From Pseudomonas sp. DC1.2 (lineage in GTDB: Bacteria > Pseudomonadota > Gammaproteobacteria > Pseudomonadales > Pseudomonadaceae), in contig NZ_CP133782.1 in the NCBI RefSeq assembly GCF_034351645.1, forward strand, positions 997,001 through 1,061,000: 64,000 nt of DNA, given 5' to 3'. A model generated the notes under the pieces. The model was not told where the DNA came from. It did not search any database and saw only the letters and a list, made by a program, of their open reading frames with translations. Position 1 is the stretch's first letter; every line of letters starts with the position of its first letter. The translations under genes were made by a program, and so were the position numbers. Positions 1 to 8,845 of the stretch are shown piece by piece.

Positions 1-160
1 GTTGAATATGGTCCCAGGCCCGACGATGTTCGCTGTGAGCCTCCAGCCATTGTTGCCATGCCTGTTGCTGGCGCGGATTGAACGGCCCTTGCTGCATTTC
101 CATCAGCCAGTACACCGCCTGTTCGGCAACCCCCGAGGGAAAATCAGGCGAAGGGTTCAT
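1..160 (-). CDS. FecR-family anti-sigma factor, N-terminal fragment cut by the window edge
   Basis: Only the first 53 codons lie in the window. The translation begins MNPSPDFPSGVAEQAVYWLM and carries the W..WL...H..AW pattern of the cytoplasmic N-terminal DUF4880 domain of FecR-like transmembrane anti-sigma/regulator proteins. This domain holds an iron-starvation sigma factor at the inner membrane until a signalling TonB receptor is occupied. The ATG overlaps the stop of the upstream sigma gene (ATGA), the usual translational coupling of fecI/fecR pairs. The rest of the gene, and presumably a cognate receptor, lie left of the window. Confidence 0.85.
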   Translation of the reverse strand, partial: MNPSPDFPSGVAEQAVYWLMEMQQGPFNPRQQQAWQQWLEAHSEHRRAWDHIQ

Positions 161-645
161 CGCGCAAAATAGCAGCGCATCGCTGCTTTATTGAGGTGGC
201 GCTTGACCGTGGCGATGGAAATTCCCAGCTCGGCCGCGATCTTTGGATACGTTAGGCCATCGATCTGCGCCAGCAAAAACGCGCGCTTGACCCCGCGTGG
301 CAAGCCGTTCAGCAACTGGTCCAGTTCCGTCAGGGTTTGAAGGATGATTGCCCGTTCTTCTTCCGAAGGCGCGACAGCTTCCGGCATCTGTGCCAGTGCA
401 TCCAGATAGGCACGCTCCAGATCCTGGCGACGGTAATGATTGAAAAGCACCCGTTTGGCAAGGGTTGTGAGGAAGGCACGTGGCTCGATGATCGGCGCGG
501 TTTCACGGGCGGTCAGTACCCGCATAAAAGTGTCTTGCGCCAGGTCCGCCGCACTGTCCGGGCAGCCGAGCCTGCGCCGCAGCCAACCGGTGAGCCAGTT
601 GTGATGGGCGTGATAAAGGTTTTCGACGGTATTGGCTGACTGCAA
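157..645 (-). CDS. ECF sigma factor, iron-starvation (FecI-like) type
   Basis: The protein has sigma region 2 (LYHAHHNWL, then DLAQDTFMRVL) and a C-terminal region 4 helix-turn-helix (YPKIAAELGISIATVKRHL), the whole of a FecI-type sigma of about 160 residues. It should direct RNA polymerase to a siderophore-receptor promoter. The open frame runs up to 834, but a Fur box at 765-783 and two palindromes lie inside that extension, and FecI proteins normally start close to the LYxxH motif. I therefore favour the TTG at 645 (162 aa). No clear ribosome-binding site is visible for any candidate start. It is coupled to the fecR-like gene at 1-160. Confidence 0.85.
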   Translation of the reverse strand: MQSANTVENLYHAHHNWLTGWLRRRLGCPDSAADLAQDTFMRVLTARETAPIIEPRAFLTTLAKRVLFNHYRRQDLERAYLDALAQMPEAVAPSEEERAIILQTLTELDQLLNGLPRGVKRAFLLAQIDGLTYPKIAAELGISIATVKRHLNKAAMRCYFAR

Positions 646-658
646 CGGGGCCCCGCGA

Positions 659-693
659 CCGCATTTAAATGCGGTAGAGAACAAGAATTGTTC
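659..693. repeat. Two adjacent short palindromes in the sigma-gene leader
   Basis: CCGCATTTAAATGCGG at 659-674 is a perfect 16-bp palindrome. GAACAAGAATTGTTC at 679-693 is a 6+3+6 inverted repeat. Both lie between the Fur box and the likely start of the left sigma gene, so they could be operators for a second regulator or hairpins in the leader. Their function is unknown. Confidence 0.5.
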
Positions 694-764
694 GCATTGT
701 AGGGGCGAGAACCCACATCCGGCAATCGCTCGTAGCGCCGTTCTGATCGGAGTCTTTTGCGTAT

Positions 765-783
765 GAGAATTTTTATCATTAGT
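765..783. promoter_or_regulatory. Fur box between divergent ECF sigma genes
   Basis: Read on the minus strand, positions 783-765 match about 14 of 19 positions of the Fur consensus GATAATGATAATCATTATC, including an exact TAATGATAA core at 781-773. It sits between two divergently transcribed iron-starvation sigma genes, so one Fur site may repress both when iron is plentiful. Confidence 0.75.
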
Positions 784-908
784 ATTGCTGCGCTGCGGGT
801 CCCTGTTCGTTCGCCGGGCCTCACCCGGTTTCAAGGTCTAAACATGAAAGGCAACATCATCCTGCTTCCCGTTTGCAATCGGCTGGCGACGGCGTCCGGG
901 CCGACGCG

Positions 909-1472
909 ATGATCAGCAGCCCCCCTGAATCCCATGACGATGAACATCGCGGCGCCCGTGCGCATTTTCTTCAGGTTTTCCTTTCCCAGCGCCCGCAGAT
1001 GGAAGCGCTGGTGAGCCGTCGTGTCGGCTGTCGGGCAACGGCGGCTGATCTGGTGCAGGACTTGTTCTTGCGTTTCTGGCGTCGGCCGTTGGTTCAGGTC
1101 GAGGAACTCAGCACGTACTTGTTGCGTTGCGCCGGCAACATCGCTATCGATCACCTGCGCAGCGAGGGCGTGCGGGTGCGCGTCAACGAAGGCTGGATGC
1201 CAGACGCACCGGACAGTCTGGGCAGTGAACCGCAAGCGGCTTTGGAGGCAGGCAACGATTTGCGCTATGTCGAAGCGGCGCTGCGGGCGTTGCCTGAGCG
1301 TACTCGACAGATCTTTTTGCTTAACCGCTTCCACGGGCGCAAGTATGCCGAGATCGCCAAGGCCATGGGCCTGTCTCAAAGCGCCGTGGAAAAACATATG
1401 ATGCGCGCCCTCGATGCCTGCAAGGCCAGCCTGCGGGAACCCGAACTGCGCATGCCAAGGAAAGCACCGTGA
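909..1472 (+). CDS. ECF sigma factor, iron-starvation (FecI-like) type
   Basis: Sigma region 2 is visible near residues 20-60 (AADLVQDLFLRFWRR), followed by region 4 with a helix-turn-helix (KYAEIAKAMGLSQSAVEKHM). It should activate the receptor gene at 2675 once released by its FecR partner. The ATG at 909 gives 187 aa; a TTG at 873 is an alternative start 12 codons upstream. The stop overlaps the GTG start of the FecR gene (GTGA). It is transcribed away from the other sigma/FecR pair and probably shares the Fur box at 765-783. Family assignment is secure; the exact start is less so. Confidence 0.88.
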   Translation: MISSPPESHDDEHRGARAHFLQVFLSQRPQMEALVSRRVGCRATAADLVQDLFLRFWRRPLVQVEELSTYLLRCAGNIAIDHLRSEGVRVRVNEGWMPDAPDSLGSEPQAALEAGNDLRYVEAALRALPERTRQIFLLNRFHGRKYAEIAKAMGLSQSAVEKHMMRALDACKASLREPELRMPRKAP

Positions 1473-2458
1473 ATCAGCTTGACCGCGTCACCCCGACGCC
1501 CGCTCAGGAACAGGCTGCTTTTGCCTGGCTGAGTTTGTTGCACGATCAGCCCAGCAGCGGCGATCAACTGACGTTCAGTCAGTGGCTTCAGGCCGATCCC
1601 GCCCACGCCCAGGCATATACCCATGCGCAGGTGGTGTGGGAGTTGAGCGAAGGACCGGCGCGCACATTAGCCGCTGAGGATGTCTTTGCCCTGCAACGTT
1701 ATCTCAACCGCATGGAGCGCTCGCGGCGCACCCGTGTGTTGCGTGGTGCCGGTGCGCTGGCCATGGCGGCGTGCCTGTTGTTGATGATCGGCCTTGGCGC
1801 TGGCTGGCAGCCGTCGCGTTGGGTCAACGATCTGGGGGCGGACTATGTCTCGGCGCCGGGAGAAATTCGCACGGTCACGCTGGCTGATGAATCGCACGTC
1901 ACCCTCGACGCTGACAGCGCCATCGCCGTCGATTTCAGTCACGGCGAGCGGCGTGTCCAACTGCGTCGCGGCGCCGGATTTTTCAGCGTGACCCACACCG
2001 GCGAACCTTTTGTAATCGAGGCCGAGAAAGGGCAGGTGACCGTGCTGGGCACCCAGTTCGAAGTGCGCCTGCAACCTCAAGGGGCTCAAGTGACGGTGTT
2101 GTCCGGGCGTGTCGGGGTAACGGCGGACAGCAATGCTGTGCAGCAGATCCTGACGGCTGGCCAGCAGGTGTTTTATGGCAATGGCACGGCGCAAAAACTC
2201 CATTCGGTCGACAGCGAAGCGCAACTGGCCTGGCGTCAGGGCTGGCTCAACTATTACAAGGCGACGTTGGCTGATGTGGTTGAGGATTTGCGGCGCTATT
2301 ACCCAGGGCGGATTGTGCTGCTCAATGACGAATTGGCGAGGCAACGAGTCAGCGGAAGCTTTCCGAGCAAGGACCCGAAAGCCGTGTTGAGTTCGTTGCA
2401 AGGGGTGTTGGGGTTTGAACAGCATCGGGTGCTGGGGCAACTGATTATTTTACGTTGA
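1469..2458 (+). CDS. FecR-family transmembrane anti-sigma/sigma regulator
   Basis: This 329-aa protein has the full FecR layout. Residues 15-70 form an N-terminal cytoplasmic DUF4880 domain, residues 93-112 a single membrane segment (AMAACLLLMIGLGAGW), residues 125-225 the periplasmic FecR domain, and the end is a DUF4974-like region (NYYKATLADVVEDLRRYYPG). The periplasmic part is expected to contact the signalling domain of the receptor at 2675 and relay ligand occupancy to the sigma factor encoded just upstream. It starts with GTG overlapping the sigma stop codon. The order sigma-FecR-receptor is the canonical cell-surface signalling arrangement. Confidence 0.92.
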   Translation: MNQLDRVTPTPAQEQAAFAWLSLLHDQPSSGDQLTFSQWLQADPAHAQAYTHAQVVWELSEGPARTLAAEDVFALQRYLNRMERSRRTRVLRGAGALAMAACLLLMIGLGAGWQPSRWVNDLGADYVSAPGEIRTVTLADESHVTLDADSAIAVDFSHGERRVQLRRGAGFFSVTHTGEPFVIEAEKGQVTVLGTQFEVRLQPQGAQVTVLSGRVGVTADSNAVQQILTAGQQVFYGNGTAQKLHSVDSEAQLAWRQGWLNYYKATLADVVEDLRRYYPGRIVLLNDELARQRVSGSFPSKDPKAVLSSLQGVLGFEQHRVLGQLIILR

Positions 2459-2674
2459 GGTGAAAGGCGCCCTTGCGAGCAGGCTCAGCCACGCCTTTGA
2501 AAGGCGCTCTGACGCGGTGCGAGCGTGCAGGCGAAGGCGTCAGATTCACCCCCCTCATCATCCCCGGTAAAAATATTTTCAAAATAATAGTGAGGTAAAC
2601 CGGAGCGCCATTCGTGTAGTGACTGAAACTGCGAGTCATTCGCATCCGCAGCGGTTCTACACAGGTCATGAGCA

Positions 2675-5104
2675 ATGAAGTCCAGGGCAAAATCGGGTTC
2701 GGTCAAACAGTGGGTCGGTGCCTCGGCGCTGAGTTTTTCGGCGTTGGCGTTGCTACCGTTGAGCGTCGTGCTGGCGGCTGAAACCAGCAGCTCGCAACCG
2801 CTGACGCAGTTCAACTTTGCAATGGCTGCCAAACCGCTGCCCCAGGCCTTGAGCGATTTCAGTCGCGTCACCGGCATCAGTGTGATTTACACCGATGAAG
2901 CGCCCTACGGCCTCAACGCTCCCGCCGTCAACGGACAAATGAGCGCCGAACAGGCGATCCAGCGTTTGCTGGGTGGCTCAGGCTTTACCTTCCGCCGCAC
3001 CGATGCACACACCCTGGCGCTGGAACCGCTGCCTACCGAAGGCACGCTGAACCTGGGCGCGACGACCATCACCTCGGTGACGGATCAAACGATGAGCTAT
3101 CAGCCGCCGCCGACCAGTTCGGTGATGCGCTCCTCGGCCTTGCTTCAAGAGATCCCGCAAACCATCAACGTGATTCCGGCCCAGGCCATTCGCGATCAGG
3201 CACCGCGCAATCTGGATGACGCGCTGGCCAATGTCAGCGGTATCACTCAGGGCAACACCTTGGCCAGCACTCAGGACTCGGTGATGACTCGCGGTTTTGG
3301 TGACAACCGCAACGGCTCGATCATGCGTGACGGCATGCCGATCGTGCAGGGCCGTGGTATGAACGCAACCGTAGATCGGGTCGAAGTGCTCAAAGGGCCG
3401 GCCTCGCTGCTGTACGGCATTCAGGACCCTGGCGGCGTGGTCAACATGGTCAGCAAGAAGCCCGAACTTGAGCAGTACAACGCCCTGACCCTGCGCGGCT
3501 CGACCTACGGCGACGGCAAAAACGGCAGCGGTGGGACCCTCGACAGCACTGGCGCGCTGGGCGATTCCGGACTGGCGTACCGCATGGTGCTGGACCATGA
3601 AGACGAAGACTACTGGCGTAATTTCGGCACCCACCGCGAAACGCTGGTGGCACCGTCCCTGGCCTGGTTCGGTGAAAGCACCAAGCTCTTGTTCTCCTAT
3701 GAACACCGTGAATTCCTGACCCCGTTTGACCGAGGCACGGTGATCGACCCGCGTACCAACCATCCATTGGACATCTCGCGCAACGAACGCCTTGACGAAC
3801 CGTTCAACAATATGGAAGGGCGCTCGGACCTGTATCACTTCGAGGCCGACCACGAACTTAACGACAACTGGAAAGCCCATTTTGGTTATAGCTGGAACCG
3901 CGAAACCTACGACGCCAGTCAAGTGCGGATCACGGCCATCGACACCAAAAAAGGCACGCTGACCCGCAGCATGGATGGCACGCAGAACGCTATCAGCACT
4001 GATCGCTTCACCACCGCCAGCCTCGAAGGCAAAGTGGACGTTCTGGGCATGCAGCATGACCTGGTGTTTGGCGTCGATGACGAGTACCGCAAAATCTACC
4101 GCGCCGACCTGATCCGTCAGAAAAGCCTGAGCACCTTCAGCTACCTCAACCCGGTGTATGGTCGCGAAGTCGCCGGCACCACGGTCAGTGCCGCAGACAG
4201 TGCCCAGACCGATTTGCTGCGCAGTGACTCGGTGTTTTTGCAGGACTCGATCCATCTCACCGACCAGTGGATTCTGGTGGCCGGCGGACGCTTTCAGGAG
4301 TACGACCAGTACGCTGGTAAAGGCGTGCCATTCCAGGCCAACACCGACAGCAATGGCCAGAAATGGGTGCCGCGCGCCGGCCTGGTGTACCGCTACACCG
4401 ATGCGCTGTCGTTCTACGGCAGCTACACCGAATCGTTCAAACCCAACTCGACCATCGCGCCGCTGAGTGGCAGCAGCGTTGTGCTCGACGGGAGCATTGC
4501 GCCGGAAGAAGCCAAGTCCTGGGAAATCGGGGCCAAGCTCGACATGCCCGGTCGCATCACTGGCAACGTTGCTCTGTTCGACATCAAGAAACGCAACGTG
4601 CTGGTCTCCAACTCTGAAGGCCCGACGACGATCTACAGCGCTGCCGGTGAAGTCCGTTCCCGTGGGCTGGAAGTGGATTTGACCGGTCAGCTAAGTGATC
4701 GCTGGAGCATGATCGGCAGCTACGCCTACACCGATGCCGAGGTCACTGAAGATCCGGTTTACCAAGGTAAGCAACTGCAAAACGTGGCCAAGAATAGCGG
4801 CTCGCTGTCAGCGGTCTACGACTTCGGCAGCCTCCTCGGTGGCGATCAACTGCGCGTTGGCGCCGGTGCGCGGTATGTCGGTGAGCGGGCGGGTAACGCG
4901 GTGAATGACTTCGACTTGCCGAGCTACACCGTGGCCGATGCATTTGCCACCTACGACACCAAGGTCGAAGGGCAGAAGGTCAAGTTCCAGCTCAACGTGA
5001 AGAACCTGTTTGACCGCACCTACTACACCTCGGCCGCGAGCCGGTTCTTTGTGTCCATGGGCGATTCGCGGCAGATTTCGCTGTCTAGCACGCTGGAGTT
5101 CTGA
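2675..5104 (+). CDS. TonB-dependent siderophore receptor with N-terminal signalling domain
   Basis: This 809-aa outer-membrane transducer starts with a signal peptide ending near SVVLAAE. Residues 45-115 are a secretin/TonB short N-terminal (STN) signalling domain (FAMAAKPLPQALSDFSRVTG). The plug at about 150-260 contains DRVEVLKGPASLLYG and GGVVNMVSKKP, and a 22-strand barrel ends in the terminal Phe of LSSTLEF. It should import a ferric siderophore and signal to the FecR at 1469. It resembles the ferrioxamine/ferrichrome class, but the ligand cannot be read from sequence. A 216-bp gap separates it from fecR, presumably holding the sigma-dependent promoter. Part of that gap (near 2478-2490) resembles a decayed REP core. 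Confidence 0.92.
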   Translation: MKSRAKSGSVKQWVGASALSFSALALLPLSVVLAAETSSSQPLTQFNFAMAAKPLPQALSDFSRVTGISVIYTDEAPYGLNAPAVNGQMSAEQAIQRLLGGSGFTFRRTDAHTLALEPLPTEGTLNLGATTITSVTDQTMSYQPPPTSSVMRSSALLQEIPQTINVIPAQAIRDQAPRNLDDALANVSGITQGNTLASTQDSVMTRGFGDNRNGSIMRDGMPIVQGRGMNATVDRVEVLKGPASLLYGIQDPGGVVNMVSKKPELEQYNALTLRGSTYGDGKNGSGGTLDSTGALGDSGLAYRMVLDHEDEDYWRNFGTHRETLVAPSLAWFGESTKLLFSYEHREFLTPFDRGTVIDPRTNHPLDISRNERLDEPFNNMEGRSDLYHFEADHELNDNWKAHFGYSWNRETYDASQVRITAIDTKKGTLTRSMDGTQNAISTDRFTTASLEGKVDVLGMQHDLVFGVDDEYRKIYRADLIRQKSLSTFSYLNPVYGREVAGTTVSAADSAQTDLLRSDSVFLQDSIHLTDQWILVAGGRFQEYDQYAGKGVPFQANTDSNGQKWVPRAGLVYRYTDALSFYGSYTESFKPNSTIAPLSGSSVVLDGSIAPEEAKSWEIGAKLDMPGRITGNVALFDIKKRNVLVSNSEGPTTIYSAAGEVRSRGLEVDLTGQLSDRWSMIGSYAYTDAEVTEDPVYQGKQLQNVAKNSGSLSAVYDFGSLLGGDQLRVGAGARYVGERAGNAVNDFDLPSYTVADAFATYDTKVEGQKVKFQLNVKNLFDRTYYTSAASRFFVSMGDSRQISLSSTLEF

Positions 5105-6156
5105 TGAAAATTTTTAGCCTGCTACTGCTGACCCTCAGCGCTACCGTCAACGCCGCCGTGCCGGATGCTCCGGACGCGCGGCTGTATCACCGCGAGCATC
5201 AGGTCACGCTGCCCGGCACGGGTGACAGTTGGGGCTTCGTGGCGCTGGACCCAACGCGACCGTATCTGATGCTGGCCCGTCGCGAAAATGGCCTGAGCGT
5301 GTTCGATGTCGAGCAGCAACGGCTGGTCAAAACGGTGGATGATTCCCAGGGCGCCAACGGTGTGGTCTTCGTAACGACACTGAACCGCGCTTTCGTGCTC
5401 AACACCGATGGCAGCCTCGGCGTGCTTGAGTTATCCACACTCAAACTGCTCAAACGCATCCCGGTGGCCCAGAGCAATTTGAACAGCGCTGTGTATGAAC
5501 CGAGTACCGGGCAAGTGATCATCGTCAGTGGTCGGCGTGCCAATCGTTCGACGTTATTTGTGTTCGACCCTGTCGCGGAGCGCATCAGCGCCGCGCATGA
5601 ACTGGACGTGAAGAAAATCGATCCGCTGTTGCTCAAGGGCGATGGCAGTTTCTTTCTGCCGATGCGCGATGAAGGCAAGGTTGCGCGGTTCTCGTCGAGC
5701 ACTTTCCAGATTCTCGACACTTGGCAGTTCGACGGTTGTCCGAAGCCCAGCGCCCTGGCCCAGGACGCCGAGCGCGGCCGTTTGTTCGTGGCCTGTCGCG
5801 GCGACAAGCCTCGGCTGGTAGTGGCCGATCGGGAAACCGGCGAGGTCAAGGCCAGCCTGCCGATCAACCGTGACGTCAACGCGCTGGCCTATGACGCGGA
5901 TAACCAACGCTTGCTGATGCCGAGCGGTGTCGATGCCAACGTGCTGGTGGTCCAACAACAGGATGCCGATCATTACCAGGCAGTCGCGAGCATCAGTACG
6001 CTGCCGATGGCCTACAACATGGCCTTCGATCCTGTGAGCAAAAAGGTTTTCCTGCCAGCGATGGACTTTACCCAACCCATCACGGCCAAGGGAGAGCCCA
6101 AGCATGATCCGCTGTTTCATGCTGAGACTTTCAGCGTCACCACGTTGGCACCCTGA
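5104..6156 (+). CDS. Secreted YncE/YVTN-type beta-propeller protein
   Basis: This 350-aa protein has a short signal peptide (cleavage near VNAAVP) followed by repeated blades of the type LMLARRENGLSVFDV and RLFVACRGDKPRLVVADRET, typical of YVTN/YncE seven-bladed propellers. The ATG shares one base with the receptor stop (TGATG), so the two are translationally coupled, which suggests a periplasmic role in the same iron-uptake pathway. Propellers of this kind bind ligands or partner proteins; E. coli YncE is iron-regulated, but no biochemical role is firmly established. The function here is inferred from position only. Confidence 0.75.
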   Translation: MKIFSLLLLTLSATVNAAVPDAPDARLYHREHQVTLPGTGDSWGFVALDPTRPYLMLARRENGLSVFDVEQQRLVKTVDDSQGANGVVFVTTLNRAFVLNTDGSLGVLELSTLKLLKRIPVAQSNLNSAVYEPSTGQVIIVSGRRANRSTLFVFDPVAERISAAHELDVKKIDPLLLKGDGSFFLPMRDEGKVARFSSSTFQILDTWQFDGCPKPSALAQDAERGRLFVACRGDKPRLVVADRETGEVKASLPINRDVNALAYDADNQRLLMPSGVDANVLVVQQQDADHYQAVASISTLPMAYNMAFDPVSKKVFLPAMDFTQPITAKGEPKHDPLFHAETFSVTTLAP

Positions 6157-6167
6157 ATCAACAGTCA

Positions 6168-6200
6168 AACATCGCAGCCGGCAGTCGGCTGCGATGTTTT
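6168..6200. terminator. Rho-independent terminator
   Basis: A 13-bp perfect stem (6168-6180 pairing with 6186-6198) with a 5-base loop is followed by T residues. It closes the sigma/FecR/receptor/propeller unit and lies between convergent genes, so it may also serve the araC-type gene on the other strand. Confidence 0.85.
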
Positions 6201-6209
6201 GATGTTGCG

Positions 6210-7088
6210 CTAGCGTAAAAACGCCTGCCGATAGTCCCCAGGCGTCCCACCCACGGTTTGGCGAAACCGATTGGCGAAATGACTCGCACTGGCGAACCCG
6301 CAGGCCAGGGCAATTTCCCCCAGCGGTTGCGATGTCGACGAGCGCAGCAGTTCTCGCGCCCGACTCAGTCGCCGTGCCAGCACGTACTGGTGCGGTGGCA
6401 AGCCGAAGCTCGCTTTGAACATCCGCGCAAAGTGGTACTCCGACAACGCGCACAACCCCGCCAACTGCCCCAGGCTGATGGCCTCTGCCAATTGATTGTC
6501 GATGAACGCCATCAACTGCCGCCGCTGATGGCTGGCCAAACCGCCCTTGAGGCGCAGGCCCTGACGCTGACCGACCTGGCTAAGCAGAGTGTGGCTGAGC
6601 ATTTCATGGACCAGACTGCTGGTGAGCAGGCGCTCGCCGGGCTCGTCCCAGTTCAGCGTGATCAGTTGCCGAAAACGTTGGGCCTGCTGCGGGTCGTCGA
6701 GGAACGTACCTTCACGCAATTGCAATTCTCGAGGTTCGCGGTCTAGCAAGGTCACGCAGCCAAGGGCAAATTGTTCGGGGCTGAAATACACGTGTGCCAG
6801 GCGAATGTCGCCGTTGATCACCCAGCCCGACTGATGCTCCGCCGGCAGAATGCACAGCTTGTCCGGGCCGCCCTTGTTACCGGGTTGGTCGCGGCGAAAG
6901 GTGCCGGTGCCGCCGGCGATGTAGCACGACAGGGTGTGGTGAGTAGGGGCTTCGTATTCCTGGGCATCGTGATGGTTACTCCACAAGGCTGCGGCCATGC
7001 CGTCACCGAGCTCGGCGCTGTGCTCAAGGCGAGCATTGGGCGAGCGGTTGAGGGCTTGAAAGACTTGCAGGGATTGCAGTGCGGGCAT
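6210..7088 (-). CDS. AraC-family transcriptional regulator
   Basis: This 292-aa protein has an N-terminal cupin-like sensing region (about residues 20-130, with HHTLSCYIAGGTGTFRR). The C-terminal pair of AraC helix-turn-helix motifs includes LGQLAGLCALSEYHFARMF and ALACGFASASHFANRFRQ. It is divergent from the EamA exporter at 7227 with about 140 bp between, so it probably controls that gene. The ligand is unknown. Length and domain order are normal for the family. Confidence 0.9.
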   Translation of the reverse strand: MPALQSLQVFQALNRSPNARLEHSAELGDGMAAALWSNHHDAQEYEAPTHHTLSCYIAGGTGTFRRDQPGNKGGPDKLCILPAEHQSGWVINGDIRLAHVYFSPEQFALGCVTLLDREPRELQLREGTFLDDPQQAQRFRQLITLNWDEPGERLLTSSLVHEMLSHTLLSQVGQRQGLRLKGGLASHQRRQLMAFIDNQLAEAISLGQLAGLCALSEYHFARMFKASFGLPPHQYVLARRLSRARELLRSSTSQPLGEIALACGFASASHFANRFRQTVGGTPGDYRQAFLR

Positions 7089-7226
7089 AATCGCTTCTCT
7101 CCGACGTCTCGCATCCTACTCCCTAGGCATTGCTGTGCCAGCCCGTAGGCCGACAAAAGCGCAAGTTTATGCAAGTGCGACGGCCCGTGGCGCAGGACAC
7201 TGGTCGCCTATTCAGGAGCCGTCGCC

Positions 7227-8129
7227 ATGAACCTTTCGTTGTATCTGCTAACCGTGCTGATTTGGGGCACCACCTGGATTGCCTTGAAATGGCAATTGGG
7301 CGTCGTGGCCATTCCCGTGTCCATCGTCTACCGCTTCGGCCTCGCCGCGCTGGTGCTGTTCGTGATGTTGCTGCTTAGCCGTCGCCTGCAAGTGATGAAC
7401 CGTCGCGGGCACCTGATCTGTCTGGCGCAAGGGTTGTGCCTATTCTGCGTCAACTTCATGTGCTTTCTCACGGCCAGCCAGTGGGTTACCAGCGGCCTGG
7501 TGGCGGTAGTATTTTCCACTGCCACGCTGTGGAATGCCCTGAATGCTCGGCTGTTCTTCGGCCAGAAAATCGCCCGCAATGTTTTGATGGGCGGGGCACT
7601 GGGTTTGCTTGGGCTGGGGCTGTTGTTCTGGCCGGAACTGGACGGCCACACCGCCAGCCCTGAAACCTTGATGGGTTTGGGCCTGGCCTTGTGCGGCACC
7701 TTGTGTTTCTCGGCGGGCAACATGCTGTCGAGCCTGCAACAGAAGGCTGGGCTCAAACCCCTGACCACCAACGCCTGGGGCATGGCCTACGGCGCGGCGA
7801 TGCTCTCGGTGTGGTGCCTGGTCAAAGGCATCCCGTTCGACATCGAATGGAATGCGCGTTACATCGGATCGCTGCTGTACCTGGTCATTCCCGGTTCCGT
7901 GATTGGCTTCACCGCCTATCTGACGCTGGTTGGGCGCATGGGCCCGGAGCGTGCGGCGTATTGCACCGTATTGTTCCCGGTGGTGGCGCTGAACGTATCG
8001 GCGTTTGCCGAAGGCTACCAATGGACCACGCCGGCGCTGGTGGGGTTGATGCTGGTAATGCTGGGCAACGTGTTGGTGTTCCGTAAGCCCAAGGTGCCGT
8101 TGGTGCAGGGAAACGGCAAACTGGCCTGA
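7227..8129 (+). CDS. EamA/DMT-family inner-membrane transporter
   Basis: This 300-aa protein is very hydrophobic, with about ten membrane segments arranged as two EamA repeats (first beginning LYLLTVLIWGTTWIALKWQL, second beginning near LMGLGLALCGTLCFSAGNML). Members export amino acids, metabolites or drugs by an antiport-like mechanism. An AraC-type regulator lies divergently upstream, suggesting inducible expression. The substrate cannot be predicted. The ATG is preceded by a purine-rich GGAGCC about 10 bases upstream. Confidence 0.88.
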   Translation: MNLSLYLLTVLIWGTTWIALKWQLGVVAIPVSIVYRFGLAALVLFVMLLLSRRLQVMNRRGHLICLAQGLCLFCVNFMCFLTASQWVTSGLVAVVFSTATLWNALNARLFFGQKIARNVLMGGALGLLGLGLLFWPELDGHTASPETLMGLGLALCGTLCFSAGNMLSSLQQKAGLKPLTTNAWGMAYGAAMLSVWCLVKGIPFDIEWNARYIGSLLYLVIPGSVIGFTAYLTLVGRMGPERAAYCTVLFPVVALNVSAFAEGYQWTTPALVGLMLVMLGNVLVFRKPKVPLVQGNGKLA

Positions 8130-8151
8130 AGTGTGTTGAGGATCGAATGCA

Positions 8152-8661
8152 CTAGTGCTCAATTTTTAGGGTCAGGTAAATCAATAAGGGAACAATGAAG
8201 TCGATAATATGCCGCGCCCAGTCTTTGGCGTTCCAGACTTGTGATTCGTCCATGTTGAACCATTCAACGCCGATCACTTGCATGCACACGTAATAGACAA
8301 AAATCGCAATTAACAAACCGATAATGGATAATTTTTTAGCTTCGTGAAACACATCAATGGATGCGTTTCGGTGTTTGAAGAGCTGGTAAGTTCCTATCAA
8401 GCAGCAAGTGGTATAGATAACTTCCAGCGTAATGATGATCCAGTAGACTCGGTGATGCAGCATCGGCGAAACAATCGCCCGGTAACTGATGTTGAGGTTC
8501 TCTCGGGTGGTGTCCATGCTCAGTATATGGCTGACATACTCGTAGTTTGAACTGTAGTCGATGATGTTGCTGTACATCACCAACAGTCCAAAGAAGCTCA
8601 AGAATGCCATGAGGGTGATTTTGCTGTATCTGATGAGTTGGTCAGTTGTCAGGTTGTTCAA
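8152..8661 (-). CDS. DUF2165-like small integral membrane protein
   Basis: This 169-aa protein has four predicted membrane segments (about residues 12-32, 72-94, 108-130 and 145-165). Features such as IGTYQLFKH and the polar N-E-Y loop resemble the DUF2165 family, whose function is unknown. It is more AT-rich than its neighbours and sits alone between a convergent transporter gene and an AT-rich stretch (8662-8804), so it may be a separate acquisition. It could affect membrane physiology, but nothing in the context says how. Confidence 0.7.
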   Translation of the reverse strand: MNNLTTDQLIRYSKITLMAFLSFFGLLVMYSNIIDYSSNYEYVSHILSMDTTRENLNISYRAIVSPMLHHRVYWIIITLEVIYTTCCLIGTYQLFKHRNASIDVFHEAKKLSIIGLLIAIFVYYVCMQVIGVEWFNMDESQVWNAKDWARHIIDFIVPLLIYLTLKIEH

Positions 8662-8804
8662 TGAATGGGCTCTCCGTAGCCAGGACTCGAAACAGTCGAG
8701 TGAATGACCAGGAGTCTATAGTGCTGATTGTTTTTTTGCGGAGGACTAAATTTCAAGTTGTGTATCAAATTTCAGTTATTCATCGTAAGTGCTAAAAAGT
8801 TAAT

Positions 8805-8845
8805 AAAAAAACGGGCAGGTGGTTTTATACACCTGCCCGTTTTTT
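8805..8845 (-). terminator. Rho-independent terminator of the ghrB-like gene
   Basis: An 11-bp perfect stem (8811-8821 with 8830-8840) is flanked by A6 on one side and T6 on the other, so it can act on both strands. It begins immediately after the stop codon of the dehydrogenase on the minus strand. Confidence 0.9.

Noticed and set aside
2978..4255. Long minus-strand open frame (425 aa) opposite the siderophore receptor
   Set aside because: It is the antisense shadow of a high-GC gene with clear receptor domains; its translation has no recognisable motif and no ribosome-binding site.
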